Below are positions 8,655-17,103 of a stretch of 49,568 nt of DNA, piece by piece (within the stretch, counting starts at the first letter, position 1; the number at the start of each line of letters is the position of its first letter). The stretch lies in assembly GCF_005869875.1 (NCBI RefSeq), contig NZ_VAWG01000022.1, positions 1 to 49,568 of the forward strand, read 5' to 3'. Made by a program: the position numbers and the translations under genes. A model generated the notes under the pieces. The model was not told the DNA's origin. It made no database searches and saw only the letters and a list, made by a program, of their open reading frames with translations. This stretch comes from Paenibacillus pinistramenti (GTDB lineage: Bacteria; Bacillota; Bacilli; Paenibacillales; Paenibacillaceae).

Positions 8655-9419
8655 TTAAATTGCCAGCGGCATCCGGAGTTCACAAACCCCTTTCTGCATG
8701 GCTTCTTCCTTCGCATAAATCCGCTTGCCCCGGATCGCTTTAAGCGTATTGGCCTTTAACAGCTCCGAATTCCCCGAGCCGCCCTCCAGCTCAAAGCGGA
8801 CCACGACTTCGCCGCCTTCCCGGTAAATGGACATATTAAGCTGCAGCGTCTCTCCCCATGAAGACCGCCCGGCAAACTGATAGGCTCTGATGGTCTCCAT
8901 GACGGTCTCCGCCCAATTCTCCGCTTCTTCCCGGTCCAGCAGCTGCCCGAGCTCCAGTCCTTCTTCAATGGAAACCTCCAGCTGGACGGAAGGGTTCATT
9001 TCCCGGAAAGACTGCAAATAAAAGACTAGCGGCTGGATGCCCAATCTGGAGATGTGGCTCTCCGCGGCCATTCGTTCTTTTATTCTGTCCAAACTGCCGC
9101 GCAGTTTATCATATTTACCAAGCTGAATATATCCATACAAAATCTGCAAATCATTCATCCAGTCGTGCCGGTACCGCGCAAGGGTAGAAGTTGCTGTCCG
9201 CTGAACAGATTCAACCAGCCGCCGCTTGTCCGCTTCCTGCTGCCTGCGGATGTATATCCAGTACCCGTACAGCACAGCTCCAACCCACAAACAAAGGCCA
9301 ATATGCCCAACCACCGACCGGTTAAAATAAAAGAGAACCAAAGGGATCAGCAGCAGAATTCCGGCTATGATCGTTAACGATCTACGGTCCTTCATGATTA
9401 TTCTCAATCCTCTACGCAT
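8655..9419 (-). CDS. spo0B: Sporulation initiation phosphotransferase Spo0B-like
   Basis: 254-residue protein matching Spo0B, the histidine phosphotransferase that passes phosphate from Spo0F to Spo0A. The phosphoacceptor histidine is H85 in YRHDWMNDLQ, followed by the helical dimerisation hairpin; a degenerate ATPase-like domain makes up the C-terminal half. Two hydrophobic segments near residues 14-30 and 36-56 precede the histidine and look like membrane helices, which B. subtilis Spo0B lacks. The start MRRGLRII is preceded by GAAAGGT; ATG codons at 9455 and 9395 are alternatives. It lies between the rpmA terminator and obg, the conserved position for spo0B. Confidence 0.85.
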   Translation of the reverse strand: MRRGLRIIMKDRRSLTIIAGILLLIPLVLFYFNRSVVGHIGLCLWVGAVLYGYWIYIRRQQEADKRRLVESVQRTATSTLARYRHDWMNDLQILYGYIQLGKYDKLRGSLDRIKERMAAESHISRLGIQPLVFYLQSFREMNPSVQLEVSIEEGLELGQLLDREEAENWAETVMETIRAYQFAGRSSWGETLQLNMSIYREGGEVVVRFELEGGSGNSELLKANTLKAIRGKRIYAKEEAMQKGVCELRMPLAI

Positions 9420-9571
9420 TTTTACCTTTCTGTCCAACATACAACAGTATAACATAAAGTATCATCTTCGAAGTGGAGTGAGCTGCTGCGTTATACCTGA
9501 TTTGCTGGAAAAATAACTCCTTGGACGGACCGGCTTGAGCGTCCTGCTGTAATTTTCCAGTGATGGTTCTC

Positions 9572-9604
9572 AAAAAAAATCCCCGGCAAAATGCCGGGGA
9601 TTTC
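9572..9604 (-). terminator. Terminator of rplU-prp-rpmA
   Basis: On the minus strand AAATCCCCGGCA and TGCCGGGGATTT form a long perfect stem with a short T loop, followed by more T. This is a textbook intrinsic terminator 20 bp past the rpmA stop. Confidence 0.96.
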
Positions 9605-9624
9605 TAAGCCGTTCGGGCTTGTTA

Positions 9625-9936
9625 TTAAGCTTCAACAGCAGCCGCTACAGGAGCGACTTCAACAGGGTACACGCTCACTTTCTTGCGATCGCGGCCCCAA
9701 CGTTCGAACTTAACAACGCCGTCCACTTTGGCGAACAAAGTGTCGTCTTTGCCGATGCCTACGTTAGTGCCCGGATGAATTTTCGTTCCGCGTTGACGAA
9801 CGAGAATGCTTCCGCCGGTAACCACTTGTCCGTCAGCACGCTTAACGCCAAGGCGCTTCGAAATACTGTCACGGCCGTTCTTTGTGGAACCTACACCTTT
9901 CTTGGATGCGAATAACTGAAGATCCAATTTCAACAT
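9625..9936 (-). CDS. rpmA: 50S ribosomal protein L27 (pro-form)
   Basis: 103-residue L27. It begins [14 protein letters not shown], the N-terminal extension found in Firmicutes. The nine residues ending LQLF are removed by the cysteine protease Prp, encoded directly upstream, so that the mature protein starts ASKKGVGST and can reach the peptidyl-transferase centre. The rest matches L27 ([13 protein letters not shown]). It is the last gene of rplU-prp-rpmA and is followed by a strong terminator. Confidence 0.98.
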   Translation of the reverse strand: MLKLDLQLFASKKGVGSTKNGRDSISKRLGVKRADGQVVTGGSILVRQRGTKIHPGTNVGIGKDDTLFAKVDGVVKFERWGRDRKKVSVYPVEVAPVAAAVEA

Positions 9937-9959
9937 GTCTGGTCAACCTCCTTCTTTAA

Positions 9960-10289
9960 TTAGTCACTATCTATTATCTGAATATACTGCCCATAAGATT
10001 GCTCAATAGTCCGAAGCATCACGACAAGCGCAGACAAGAGAAGCATAGCTTGAGCCTTGGCCTCAGCGGGAGATGCAAGCGGAAGATCCGCGCTTAAAAA
10101 GCCGTTCTTCATACGTGAATCCATTACGATTCCGGTTAGTTCTTCAACAGCATTCACCGAACCAACAGTAACAGCGGAAACACCAGCACAAACAATATCC
10201 CTGCCGGCCTCAGCAAAGTTCGCATGGCCTTCTACCCGAAATCCGGTTACGGATTTCTGCTTATCGCGTTTGATGGTTACGATAATCAA
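9960..10289 (-). CDS. prp: Ribosomal-processing cysteine protease Prp
   Basis: 109-residue protein of the YsxB/Prp family, the protease that trims the N-terminus of pro-L27. The catalytic pair is H22 (EGHANFAEAGRD) and C34 (DIVCAGVSAV), both in place. It starts at TTG, with AAGGTGAC eight bases upstream. The position between rplU and rpmA is conserved in Firmicutes and fits its substrate next door. Confidence 0.96.
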   Translation of the reverse strand: MIIVTIKRDKQKSVTGFRVEGHANFAEAGRDIVCAGVSAVTVGSVNAVEELTGIVMDSRMKNGFLSADLPLASPAEAKAQAMLLLSALVVMLRTIEQSYGQYIQIIDSD

Positions 10290-10303
10290 GTATCGTCACC
10301 TTC

Positions 10304-10615
10304 TTACGCTTGGATTTTCTCAATAGTCACCTTCGTGTACGGTTGACGATGACCTTGCTTTTTGTGGTAGTTCTTCTTAGGCTTGTATTTGAATACAACA
10401 ACCTTAGCACCTTTACCATGACGTTCAACTTTTGCTGTTACAGTTGCGCCGGATACAACCGGAGTTCCTGTTACCAAGCCGTTCTCTTTAGAAACAGCCA
10501 ATACACGGTCAAAAGTTACAGTTTCACCATCAGCTGCATTCAGCTTCTCGATGTAGAGAACATCGCCCTCTTGAACACGGTATTGTTTGCCGCCAGTTTC
10601 GATAATTGCGTACAT
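10304..10615 (-). CDS. rplU: 50S ribosomal protein L21
   Basis: 103-residue L21, a 23S rRNA-binding protein of the large subunit. It starts [18 protein letters not shown] and ends with the basic [20 protein letters not shown] region, both typical. An ATG six codons upstream is open, but GAGGAGGTG at 7-8 bases selects MYAII. It is the first gene of the rplU-prp-rpmA operon behind an L21 leader and a sigma-A promoter. Confidence 0.98.
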   Translation of the reverse strand: MYAIIETGGKQYRVQEGDVLYIEKLNAADGETVTFDRVLAVSKENGLVTGTPVVSGATVTAKVERHGKGAKVVVFKYKPKKNYHKKQGHRQPYTKVTIEKIQA

Positions 10616-10736
10616 TTGCTTGCACCTCCTCATGTCTCAGACTCGCCTAATTCAGGTGACGCTTTGTTTCACGCGTACTTTGGCACCCGATTGGTGCGGT
10701 TACAGCATGTGTACAAGATGCACTTGAAACACATAC
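10616..10736 (-). ncRNA. L21 leader RNA (autoregulatory, candidate)
   Basis: A leader of about 120 nt separates the rplU promoter from the rplU ribosome binding site. It contains the stem-loop CCGCACC-AATC-GGGTGC and further complementary segments. Firmicutes carry a conserved L21 leader at this position that lets L21 control its own operon. The assignment rests on position, length and the hairpin; I have not scored it against the family model. Confidence 0.6.
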
Positions 10737-10742
10737 TCGATT

Positions 10743-10771
10743 ATGTTAACACAGGTTAAACGTAAAATCAA
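10743..10771 (-). promoter_or_regulatory. Promoter of rplU-prp-rpmA (sigma-A)
   Basis: Minus-strand -35 TTGATT (10766-10771), a 17-bp spacer and -10 TAACAT (10743-10748) with an upstream TG. Confidence 0.75.
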
Positions 10772-10824
10772 CCTATATAATGATCAGAGATAATGATCAA
10801 AGCCCAGCTCCGGCGCTCCAGATT

Positions 10825-12009
10825 CTATTTGCGGTCAGCGCTTTCCCTTATTTTCTTGCGGGTCATCTCCACCAGACCAAGCCGGGTCCATCCCAAAACA
10901 TGATGTTGGGTACGGTCGCCGCGCATACAAGTCTGCAATCTCGCAAGCACCTCATTCCGGTGGTCTTCAAGCTCCATATCAATGAAATCAATAATAATGA
11001 TCCCGCCGATGTCACGAACACGCAGCAGCCGTGCAATTTCCTCCGCCGCCTGAAGGTTCGTCCGGAATACGGTGTCCTCCAGCGAATCCGTGCCTACATA
11101 TTTTCCTGTATTGACGTCTACGACGTTCATCGCTTCCGTCTGATCCCAGATCAGATAACCTCCATCCGGCAGCCAAACCTTCCGCTGAAAGTCCTTATCC
11201 AGCTGCTGCTTCACTCCATAAGCCTCAAACAGCGGGACAGCGGATTTATGCACGACGATCTGCGGCTTTGTTCCCGGATTCAGATTATCCAAAAATTGGC
11301 CTGCTTCCTCCGCCTGAACAGCACAGTCCACCAGCAGCTCGTCGGTCTGCGGGCTGAAGACGTCCCGGATCAGCCGCTGCACCATGCTGAGCTCGCGGTG
11401 CAGAAGAGCAGGTGCACCGAACTGCTGCGATTTCAGCTGCACGTCCTCCCACTGTCTGCGCAGCAGAGCAAGATCCTCTTCTATGGCACTCCTGTCGTGG
11501 TCTTCAACGATCGTGCGGAAGATCAGGCCTTCCTCTTCCTGGCGAAGCTCCTCGCCGATCTCTTTAAGGCGGCTCCGCTCGGCTTCGTTCTCAATCTTTT
11601 TCGAAATGGCAATATAACCGGCCGTCGGCATATACACAATAAAACGTCCCGGCAGCGAATAATGGGTTGTAACCCGCGCTCCCTTGGTTCCCATCGCGTC
11701 TTTCGTGACCTGTACCACAATTTCCTGTCCCGGAGTAAGCAGCTCTGTAATCGAAGGTTTGATCTTCGGCTGCTTCTCAAGATGCGGGGAAAGGCAATCG
11801 TCTATGTACAGGAAAGCATTCTTCTTCTGTCCAATATCTATAAAAGCCGCCTGCATCCCCGGGATAACATTAGCGACACGTCCCTTGAACAAACTGCCTA
11901 CAAGCCCTTTCCCGTCAGAACGTTCAACGGCGTATTCAACCAGTCGGCCGTCTTCGAGCAGCGCCATTTCGGCAGAACCGTGTTCGTAGTGCACTACCAT
12001 TTGTTTCAT
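10825..12009 (-). CDS. rng: Ribonuclease E/G family protein (RNase G type)
   Basis: 394-residue RNase E/G family endoribonuclease. An S1 RNA-binding domain lies near residues 35-115 (KGRVANVIPGMQAAFIDIG). The catalytic aspartates are D298 in MNVVDVNTGKY and D341 in IIIIDFIDME. The protein stops at RKKIRESADRK, so the CPxCxG zinc-link motif that follows this point in E. coli RNase E and G is missing. The downstream DNA shows no continuation in the same frame. Start MKQMVVHY is chosen because AGGTGAG lies at good spacing; a start six codons upstream is possible. B. subtilis 168 has no RNase E/G, but other Bacillales do. It lies between spoIVFB and rplU. Confidence 0.88.
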   Translation of the reverse strand: MKQMVVHYEHGSAEMALLEDGRLVEYAVERSDGKGLVGSLFKGRVANVIPGMQAAFIDIGQKKNAFLYIDDCLSPHLEKQPKIKPSITELLTPGQEIVVQVTKDAMGTKGARVTTHYSLPGRFIVYMPTAGYIAISKKIENEAERSRLKEIGEELRQEEEGLIFRTIVEDHDRSAIEEDLALLRRQWEDVQLKSQQFGAPALLHRELSMVQRLIRDVFSPQTDELLVDCAVQAEEAGQFLDNLNPGTKPQIVVHKSAVPLFEAYGVKQQLDKDFQRKVWLPDGGYLIWDQTEAMNVVDVNTGKYVGTDSLEDTVFRTNLQAAEEIARLLRVRDIGGIIIIDFIDMELEDHRNEVLARLQTCMRGDRTQHHVLGWTRLGLVEMTRKKIRESADRK

Positions 12010-12054
12010 ACTCTCACCTACTGCCATTTCCCCATATATTTGATGTAACCCTGG

Positions 12055-12918
12055 TCATTTATACTCATGAATCAAACAGCCGGACAGGAACAGATCAATG
12101 ATCTTATGCTCCGGCACAATCTGCAGAAGCTCTCCCGCCGGGTTCAGTACATAAACAAAATGATACTTATCTCTCTTAAGTAGACGCAGGACGGTATCCA
12201 AAGGTTTCGTCTCATCTGCGACAATCGGCTGGGCATTTTTGGCAGATGGATCTTGTCCCGCAAACAGGCGCTGCCTGCCGATCAGAAAGCGGATAAAACG
12301 GAACGGAATATTCCGATGATCCACCCAGTTGGAGTAGAACAAAAAAATGCCGACCATCAGCAGGTTCAGCTGAACGCCTTGATGGCTAAGCAGCGGATAG
12401 AAAGAATAAGCGATAAGCAGCACGCTGAAAACAACGCTGATTCTCGCCGCCCACAGCAAGGTCGAATGGTAAGGCAAGAAGAGGCTGCACAGCGCCTGTG
12501 CCATTTTCCCGCCGTCCAGCGGAAGAATCGGCAGCAGGTTAAATAAGACGATCAGAATATTAGCTTGTACAAAATAGGCCAATGTCGGCCCCTGCCACAA
12601 GCCGGCTAAATGAGCCAGCAGCCCAGTGCCTGCCAGGATGACATTTTGCAGCGGCCCGGCTGCAGCAATCCAGATTTCTTTCGCTGCGCTCAGGGTTCCG
12701 TTGTCTTCAACCGCCGCGACGCCTCCAAACGGAAGCAGCTGAATGGAAAGGACGTTTAATCCAAGCATTCGGGCAGCCGCAGCATGTCCAAGCTCATGGA
12801 CAAATACGATTCCGAACAGAACAATCAGCTCGGCAAAATGTCCGGTGAGAACGGAGGTTAACATAATTATAACAAATAAGGGGTGGAAAGAAACCGGAAT
12901 TCCGGCAATCTTAATCAA
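12055..12918 (-). CDS. spoIVFB: Stage IV sporulation protein FB, intramembrane protease
   Basis: 287-residue site-2-type M50 metalloprotease that cleaves pro-sigma-K in the membrane around the forespore. The zinc motif HELGH is at 41-45 and the third ligand, D135, is in NLLPILPLDGG; spacing matches B. subtilis SpoIVFB (288 aa). Several membrane helices fill residues 10-200, followed by a C-terminal CBS-like domain that may sense ATP. The start is TTG at 12918, which overlaps the end of spoIVFA (CCGCTTGATTAAG), so translation is coupled. Longer readings of the frame lie inside spoIVFA and are not credible. Confidence 0.93.
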   Translation of the reverse strand: MIKIAGIPVSFHPLFVIIMLTSVLTGHFAELIVLFGIVFVHELGHAAAARMLGLNVLSIQLLPFGGVAAVEDNGTLSAAKEIWIAAAGPLQNVILAGTGLLAHLAGLWQGPTLAYFVQANILIVLFNLLPILPLDGGKMAQALCSLFLPYHSTLLWAARISVVFSVLLIAYSFYPLLSHQGVQLNLLMVGIFLFYSNWVDHRNIPFRFIRFLIGRQRLFAGQDPSAKNAQPIVADETKPLDTVLRLLKRDKYHFVYVLNPAGELLQIVPEHKIIDLFLSGCLIHEYK

Positions 12919-13867
12919 GCGGCACCACTTCTGCCGGGTCGATGTAGAGGCCGTCCTTTTTGATGGCAAAATAGACAGTATCGGAACCTCCGCTCCGGGA
13001 ATAGCGGCCAACGCTTTCTCCGCCTTCCAGCCAATCCCCTTTGGATACTGACACCTCCGTCAACCGCCCATAAACGGATACATAACCCCCGCTGTGCTGC
13101 ACAACAACGGTTCTGCCCGTGAGCGCGTCGTCACTAACCTCTGTTACCCGGCCCGTTTCCACGCTTTTAACCTCTTGAATGCCCGATGAATCCAATTCTG
13201 GGATAATTTCTACACCTTTCAGGCTGATCGCAAAGCTCTCGGCAAGCTTACCCTCGATCGGGATTGTAAATCCATGAGCGCTTTGGACCAGCTGCTGCGG
13301 CTCGCTCTTGCTGCCGAATATAGGAATGAAGCTTGGCGCCCCTCCAAAATTGCGTTCATACCAGGCTTCGGCGGCCTGAAAATCCATTTCCTGGTGAAGG
13401 GATGCCGTCACATAGCTTTCAAGCGGTGCTGACCAGGACGGATGGTAGCGGTGAATTCCCCACAGCCCTCCAAACAAGACGGCGCTGATTAAAGTCCTTG
13501 TCATGAAAGCGCGGAAAAAGGATCCTTTGCGGGGAGCATCATACCGCTCTCCAGAAGTGCCGGGGTCATATCCCGCGAAACGCGTTCCTCCCGGACCGGG
13601 CGGCCTTCCCGCAATTGGGGCGTTAAAGGCATCCTCGCGCCATAATCCCCGTCCCTGCTTCCACATGAGCTCGGGATCTCTCTCTTCCATCCCGCCGGAG
13701 TCAGATGTGACAGGCTGCTGCCGGGCCGGCTGGCCAGCCTCCCGGTACGGTTCAAAATCCTCCGGATAAGAAGACTGTGTATAAAGCCGAAGGGCCTGTT
13801 CTTCTCTGCCCAGCAGCTCCCGGATCCTTTCCTCGCGCCGTTTCTTCACGTTGTTTTTAACATCCAT
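12911..13867 (-). CDS. spoIVFA: Stage IV sporulation protein FA
   Basis: 318-residue protein that holds and inhibits SpoIVFB until engulfment checkpoints are passed. It has a charged cytoplasmic N-terminus, a long Pro/Gly-rich linker, one membrane helix (about 121-140) and a C-terminal LytM/M23-like domain (GRTVVVQHSGGYVSVYGRL...VYFAIKKDG). That domain lacks a clear full set of zinc ligands, as in B. subtilis SpoIVFA, which is itself cut by forespore signalling proteases. The ATG after AGAAGGT is preferred over the GTG seven codons upstream. It overlaps spoIVFB by eight bases. Confidence 0.9.
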   Translation of the reverse strand: MDVKNNVKKRREERIRELLGREEQALRLYTQSSYPEDFEPYREAGQPARQQPVTSDSGGMEERDPELMWKQGRGLWREDAFNAPIAGRPPGPGGTRFAGYDPGTSGERYDAPRKGSFFRAFMTRTLISAVLFGGLWGIHRYHPSWSAPLESYVTASLHQEMDFQAAEAWYERNFGGAPSFIPIFGSKSEPQQLVQSAHGFTIPIEGKLAESFAISLKGVEIIPELDSSGIQEVKSVETGRVTEVSDDALTGRTVVVQHSGGYVSVYGRLTEVSVSKGDWLEGGESVGRYSRSGGSDTVYFAIKKDGLYIDPAEVVPLD

Positions 13868-13964
13868 CAGATACCTTCTCCTCTCCACAGCTTGCGGCTC
13901 CCTGGAGCTTGTTCGCTACATCTTATGAAGCAGGGGACAGGAATATGAACAACAGGCGCGCACA

Positions 13965-14014
13965 CAAAAAGGGTGCCCTCCTAACCGTCCAGCGGTTAGT
14001 GAAAGCACCCTTTC
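13965..14014 (-). terminator. Terminator after minD
   Basis: On the minus strand AAAGGGTGC pairs with GCACCCTTT, enclosing a second hairpin CTAACCG-CTGGA-CGGTTAG, followed by TTTTTGTG. It ends the mreBCD-minCD transcript ahead of spoIVFA. Confidence 0.82.
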
Positions 14015-14058
14015 AAAGGGAGACAGCTTGTCTGCGGATGAGTTCCGGTAAAGGCCGC

Positions 14059-14856
14059 TCAGCCTCCCATGCCGAAAAATTTCTTGAATTTTGTAAATGC
14101 GCCTTTCTTCTGGGTGAGCGGCATCAGCGGAACCGAATCCCCCAAAATGCGGCGGGCAATGTTCCGGTATGCGATGGCAGCGGAGGAATCCGGGTTCATC
14201 ACCGTCGGTTCGCCGCTGTTCGCCGCTTTAATGACATGCTCATCGTCGGGAACGATCCCGATTAAATCAATGTTAAGCACCTGAATAATATCTTCAATGT
14301 CCAGCATGTCACCTGATTTGACCATATTCGGACGAATCCGGTTAACAATCAGCTTCGGCGCTTCCACCTGCGAGCCTTCCAGCAGCCCGATTACACGGTC
14401 CGCATCCCGCACTGCGGCATGCTCCGGAGTCGTTACGACGATCGCGCGGTCAGCACCGGCAATCGCATTCTTAAAGCCCTGCTCAATTCCGGCTGGGCAG
14501 TCAATAATGACATATTCATATTCTTTCTTCAGTTCAAGCACAATATCACGGACCTGTTCCGGAGTAACGGAATTTTTGTCCTTGGTTTGTGCGGCAGGCA
14601 GCATGTACAGCTCATCAAACCGCTTGTCCTTGACGAGAGCCTGGTTCAGCCGGCAGCGCCCTTCCGCCACATCGACCAGATCATAAATAATGCGGTTCTC
14701 AAGCCCCATCACCACGTCCAGATTCCGCAGCCCAATGTCCGTATCCACCAGACAGACTTTCTTCCCCAATAACGCGAGAGCCGTGCCAATATTAGCCGAT
14801 GTAGTTGTTTTGCCTACGCCGCCTTTGCCTGAAGTGACGACTATTGCCTCTCCCAT
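14059..14856 (-). CDS. minD: Septum site-determining ATPase MinD
   Basis: 265-residue ParA/MinD ATPase that binds the membrane as an ATP-dependent dimer and recruits MinC to prevent division at the poles. The deviant Walker A GKGGVGKT is at 10-17, with DTDIGLRNLD and the IDCPAG Walker B following. The amphipathic membrane-targeting helix (AFTKFKKFFGM) is at the C-terminus. The ATG follows AAAGGGG. It is the last gene of the maf-radC-mreBCD-minCD group, two bases after minC, and is followed by a terminator. Confidence 0.98.
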   Translation of the reverse strand: MGEAIVVTSGKGGVGKTTTSANIGTALALLGKKVCLVDTDIGLRNLDVVMGLENRIIYDLVDVAEGRCRLNQALVKDKRFDELYMLPAAQTKDKNSVTPEQVRDIVLELKKEYEYVIIDCPAGIEQGFKNAIAGADRAIVVTTPEHAAVRDADRVIGLLEGSQVEAPKLIVNRIRPNMVKSGDMLDIEDIIQVLNIDLIGIVPDDEHVIKAANSGEPTVMNPDSSAAIAYRNIARRILGDSVPLMPLTQKKGAFTKFKKFFGMGG

Positions 14857-14858
14857 AT

Positions 14859-15521
14859 CTACACCCCTTTAAACACATTGAAGTCCGGTCGAACTTTCCC
14901 CACATTGTTGATCTTATCAATTTGCATGGTGCCGTTCTGCAGAAAAGCAAATTCCATGCTCGTTTCCCGGTTCTCCCATTCATCGGGAGGCCTGCTGATC
15001 ACTTCAGCAATCCGAAGCTGGGTAGGCGCCAGATAGGAGGCGGCAATCACCGCCTTCTCATTCCCGTCAGCTCCGGCATGGGCCGTTCCCCGAAGCGCAC
15101 CCATGATGATAACGTCACCGGTGCAGATAATCTGCCCGCCCGGATTGACGTCCCCAAGAAACAGAAGATTTCCTTCGTGCTTCAGCACCTGACCGGAACG
15201 AACCATTCCGCAAAGGGTCTTTATCACCGGACCGGCAGATTCATCCGGCATACTTCCCGGCGTATCCACTGAACGGATCAGCAGATTGCCTTTCTGCTTT
15301 AATGTATCTAGAATGAGCGTTTTCTGTTCTTCGGTCATATTCCGCATGCCCATCTTCACATCAACATGAACGATAGGGCCTGTTAATATACTCTGATGGC
15401 TGTGCTCCAGTTTATATTTCAGCTCGTTTAGAAGCTCTGAAAATTCACATTGATCATCAAAAAGGAAAATCAGGCCATCTTTGATTCCCTTGATCGTCAC
15501 ATGGTTGGATTTAACTGTCAT
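14859..15521 (-). CDS. minC: Septum site-determining protein MinC
   Basis: 220-residue inhibitor of FtsZ assembly, positioned by MinD. The N-terminal domain (about 1-105) is the FtsZ-inhibiting part. The C-terminal beta-helix (about 115-215) carries the conserved SGQVLKHEGNLLFLGDVNPG and GALRGTAHAGADGN stretches that bind MinD. The ATG follows AAAGGGAGGG. It is paired with minD with almost no gap and follows mreD by 76 bp. Confidence 0.97.
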   Translation of the reverse strand: MTVKSNHVTIKGIKDGLIFLFDDQCEFSELLNELKYKLEHSHQSILTGPIVHVDVKMGMRNMTEEQKTLILDTLKQKGNLLIRSVDTPGSMPDESAGPVIKTLCGMVRSGQVLKHEGNLLFLGDVNPGGQIICTGDVIIMGALRGTAHAGADGNEKAVIAASYLAPTQLRIAEVISRPPDEWENRETSMEFAFLQNGTMQIDKINNVGKVRPDFNVFKGV

Positions 15522-15597
15522 CGCCTGTCCCTCCCTTTATGTTAATTCGCGCAGACCTGCAAAAACTCCTGCTTTCTGCGTAAATTGACAACAGACG

Positions 15598-16131
15598 CTA
15601 AGCCTTCTCTTCCCTTGGACGGTTTCGAAACTTCGTCTTCTCCAGGAAGCGCCGCAGAGGAACATAGACGATAAGCGCAAAAATAAAATGAACAATCATG
15701 TTCGGTAAAATATGATTCATCAAGGTCCAGGTATAGGCCTGATGGTTGATTTCGAACAGCTTATAAGTACCAGAGAGGATCGAATCCAGCAGCAGGCTTC
15801 CCATTAAGACAGCAAACAGCATAAACGGAAGCGGTGTTCGGTTAGGCTTGAACAGCAGTCCGATTAAGTAAGCAGAGAAGCCCATTGCAAAAGAATAGGC
15901 GCCTATCATCGCGCCGTAATAAATGACATCCTGCAGCAAGCCGAACAGAATGCCGAGAAGCAGAGCTTTATGCCGGTTCTGATAGACAGAAACAAATAAA
16001 ATAACGATATAAACCAGATGCGGAACAATCCGGGTCTGCCAGGCAGGAGGAATCAGCCACGGCAGGATGGCTCCCTCCGCAAGAAACAAGGCAAACAGCA
16101 GGATGACGAGCAGCAGATTACGGTGTTTCAT
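15598..16131 (-). CDS. mreD: Rod shape-determining protein MreD
   Basis: 177-residue, very hydrophobic protein with about five membrane helices, the integral membrane partner of MreC in the elongation complex. The family is weakly conserved in sequence; identification rests on length, topology and its position directly after mreC, whose stop codon it overlaps by one base (TAATG). A basic tail (KTKFRNRPREEKA) follows the last helix. Confidence 0.93.
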   Translation of the reverse strand: MKHRNLLLVILLFALFLAEGAILPWLIPPAWQTRIVPHLVYIVILFVSVYQNRHKALLLGILFGLLQDVIYYGAMIGAYSFAMGFSAYLIGLLFKPNRTPLPFMLFAVLMGSLLLDSILSGTYKLFEINHQAYTWTLMNHILPNMIVHFIFALIVYVPLRRFLEKTKFRNRPREEKA

Positions 16132-17009
16132 TATTCCGGTACCTCCGGCGTCACAACCACAAACAGCTCGTTCCAGTCAGAGAACTCGGTCGCCGGCTTC
16201 ACATAGGCCGTATCTGTCAAACCAAATTCGCCAACCTGACGGCTGACAACCGTACCAATGACGATAAAGCGCGGGAACTCGCCGCCAAGCCCGGAAGAAA
16301 TGATCGTATCTCCCTTCTTCAGCGGGTCGTCGCTCTTAATCTTTGTCATCAGGAACATGCCTTTCTCCTGATCGTAGCTTTCAATCATGCCAAACGATTT
16401 GTTCTCGTTACCCTGAACCGTAGCCGCGATGGCATTGGAATTCGGGTCCTTGGAATCAAGTGTCGTTACAAGCTTGACAGTCGACGTAAAGTTGCTGACT
16501 TGACTGATGGTGCCAACCAGCCCTTTATCCGAAGTCACCGCCATATCGGTCTTGATTCCATTCCGGCTTCCCAAGTCGATTACAAGCGTCCGGTTGTCCG
16601 GGTCATCGCTGACACTGACCACATGGGCAATCCGGTATTCATAATTCTTGTTTCGAGCTTTCTGCTCCTCCGTGAACTTCAGCGCGTCATAAAGCCGTTC
16701 ATTTTCCTGCTCGATTGTATTGTATTTGGCTTTATCCCGCGTATAATGCGCAAGCGCGATCTTCAGTTCCTCGTTCTCTTTCTGCACCGACCTTAAATCG
16801 GCAATATCGTGGAAAAAACCCGCAACATAGGAGACGGGTTTATAGACGATATACTGTACAAATCCGACGGTATCCTTGGTAAATTTCTCCGGCCAGGACA
16901 AGCCTGCCCGCGGTCCAAGCGTAAAACCCATAACCGCGATAAACAGGATCAGTCCCATCAGCAGGAAAAACAGTCGTTTATTGCCCAGCAATTTGAACAG
17001 TTTAAGCAC
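16131..17009 (-). CDS. mreC: Rod shape-determining protein MreC
   Basis: 292-residue bitopic membrane protein linking MreB filaments to the wall synthesis machinery. It has one N-terminal membrane helix (about 12-30), a coiled coil (about 65-105, SVQKENEELKIALAHYTRD) and a beta-rich extracytoplasmic domain. The start is uncertain. The open frame begins at GTG 17009, but AGAGG directly abuts that codon; a TTG six codons later (FKLLGNKRLF) or even the CTG in between would be better spaced. An in-frame stop just upstream rules out a longer protein. Confidence 0.93.
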   Translation of the reverse strand: MLKLFKLLGNKRLFFLLMGLILFIAVMGFTLGPRAGLSWPEKFTKDTVGFVQYIVYKPVSYVAGFFHDIADLRSVQKENEELKIALAHYTRDKAKYNTIEQENERLYDALKFTEEQKARNKNYEYRIAHVVSVSDDPDNRTLVIDLGSRNGIKTDMAVTSDKGLVGTISQVSNFTSTVKLVTTLDSKDPNSNAIAATVQGNENKSFGMIESYDQEKGMFLMTKIKSDDPLKKGDTIISSGLGGEFPRFIVIGTVVSRQVGEFGLTDTAYVKPATEFSDWNELFVVVTPEVPE

Positions 17010-17071
17010 CCTCTAACCATCATATTCTCTCCCACTTCAAGGGTGGTCTATCTTTGTCAATCTCTATTTAT

Positions 17072-17103
17072 TTAGCATTTCGAACGGTTAGCGTTTCGAA
17101 CGG
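17072..17103 (-). repeat. 16-bp direct duplication of the mreB 3' end
   Basis: The last 16 bases of mreB, including its TAA stop (17088-17103 on the minus strand), are repeated immediately after the stop (17072-17087) with one mismatch. The shared unit reads CCGTTCGAAAYGCTAA on the minus strand. The copy adds a second in-frame-looking stop, but the gene ends at the first. Confidence 0.8.

Noticed and set aside
7434..8759. 441-codon plus-strand frame opposite obg
   Set aside because: Antisense shadow of a highly conserved GTPase gene; no recognisable domain.
10780..12048. 422-codon plus-strand frame opposite rng
   Set aside because: Antisense shadow; the rng product on the other strand has clear catalytic motifs.
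12919..13011. N-terminal extension of SpoIVFB inside spoIVFA
   Set aside because: The extension has no hydrophobic or conserved character, and the TTG start gives the known family length and motif numbering.
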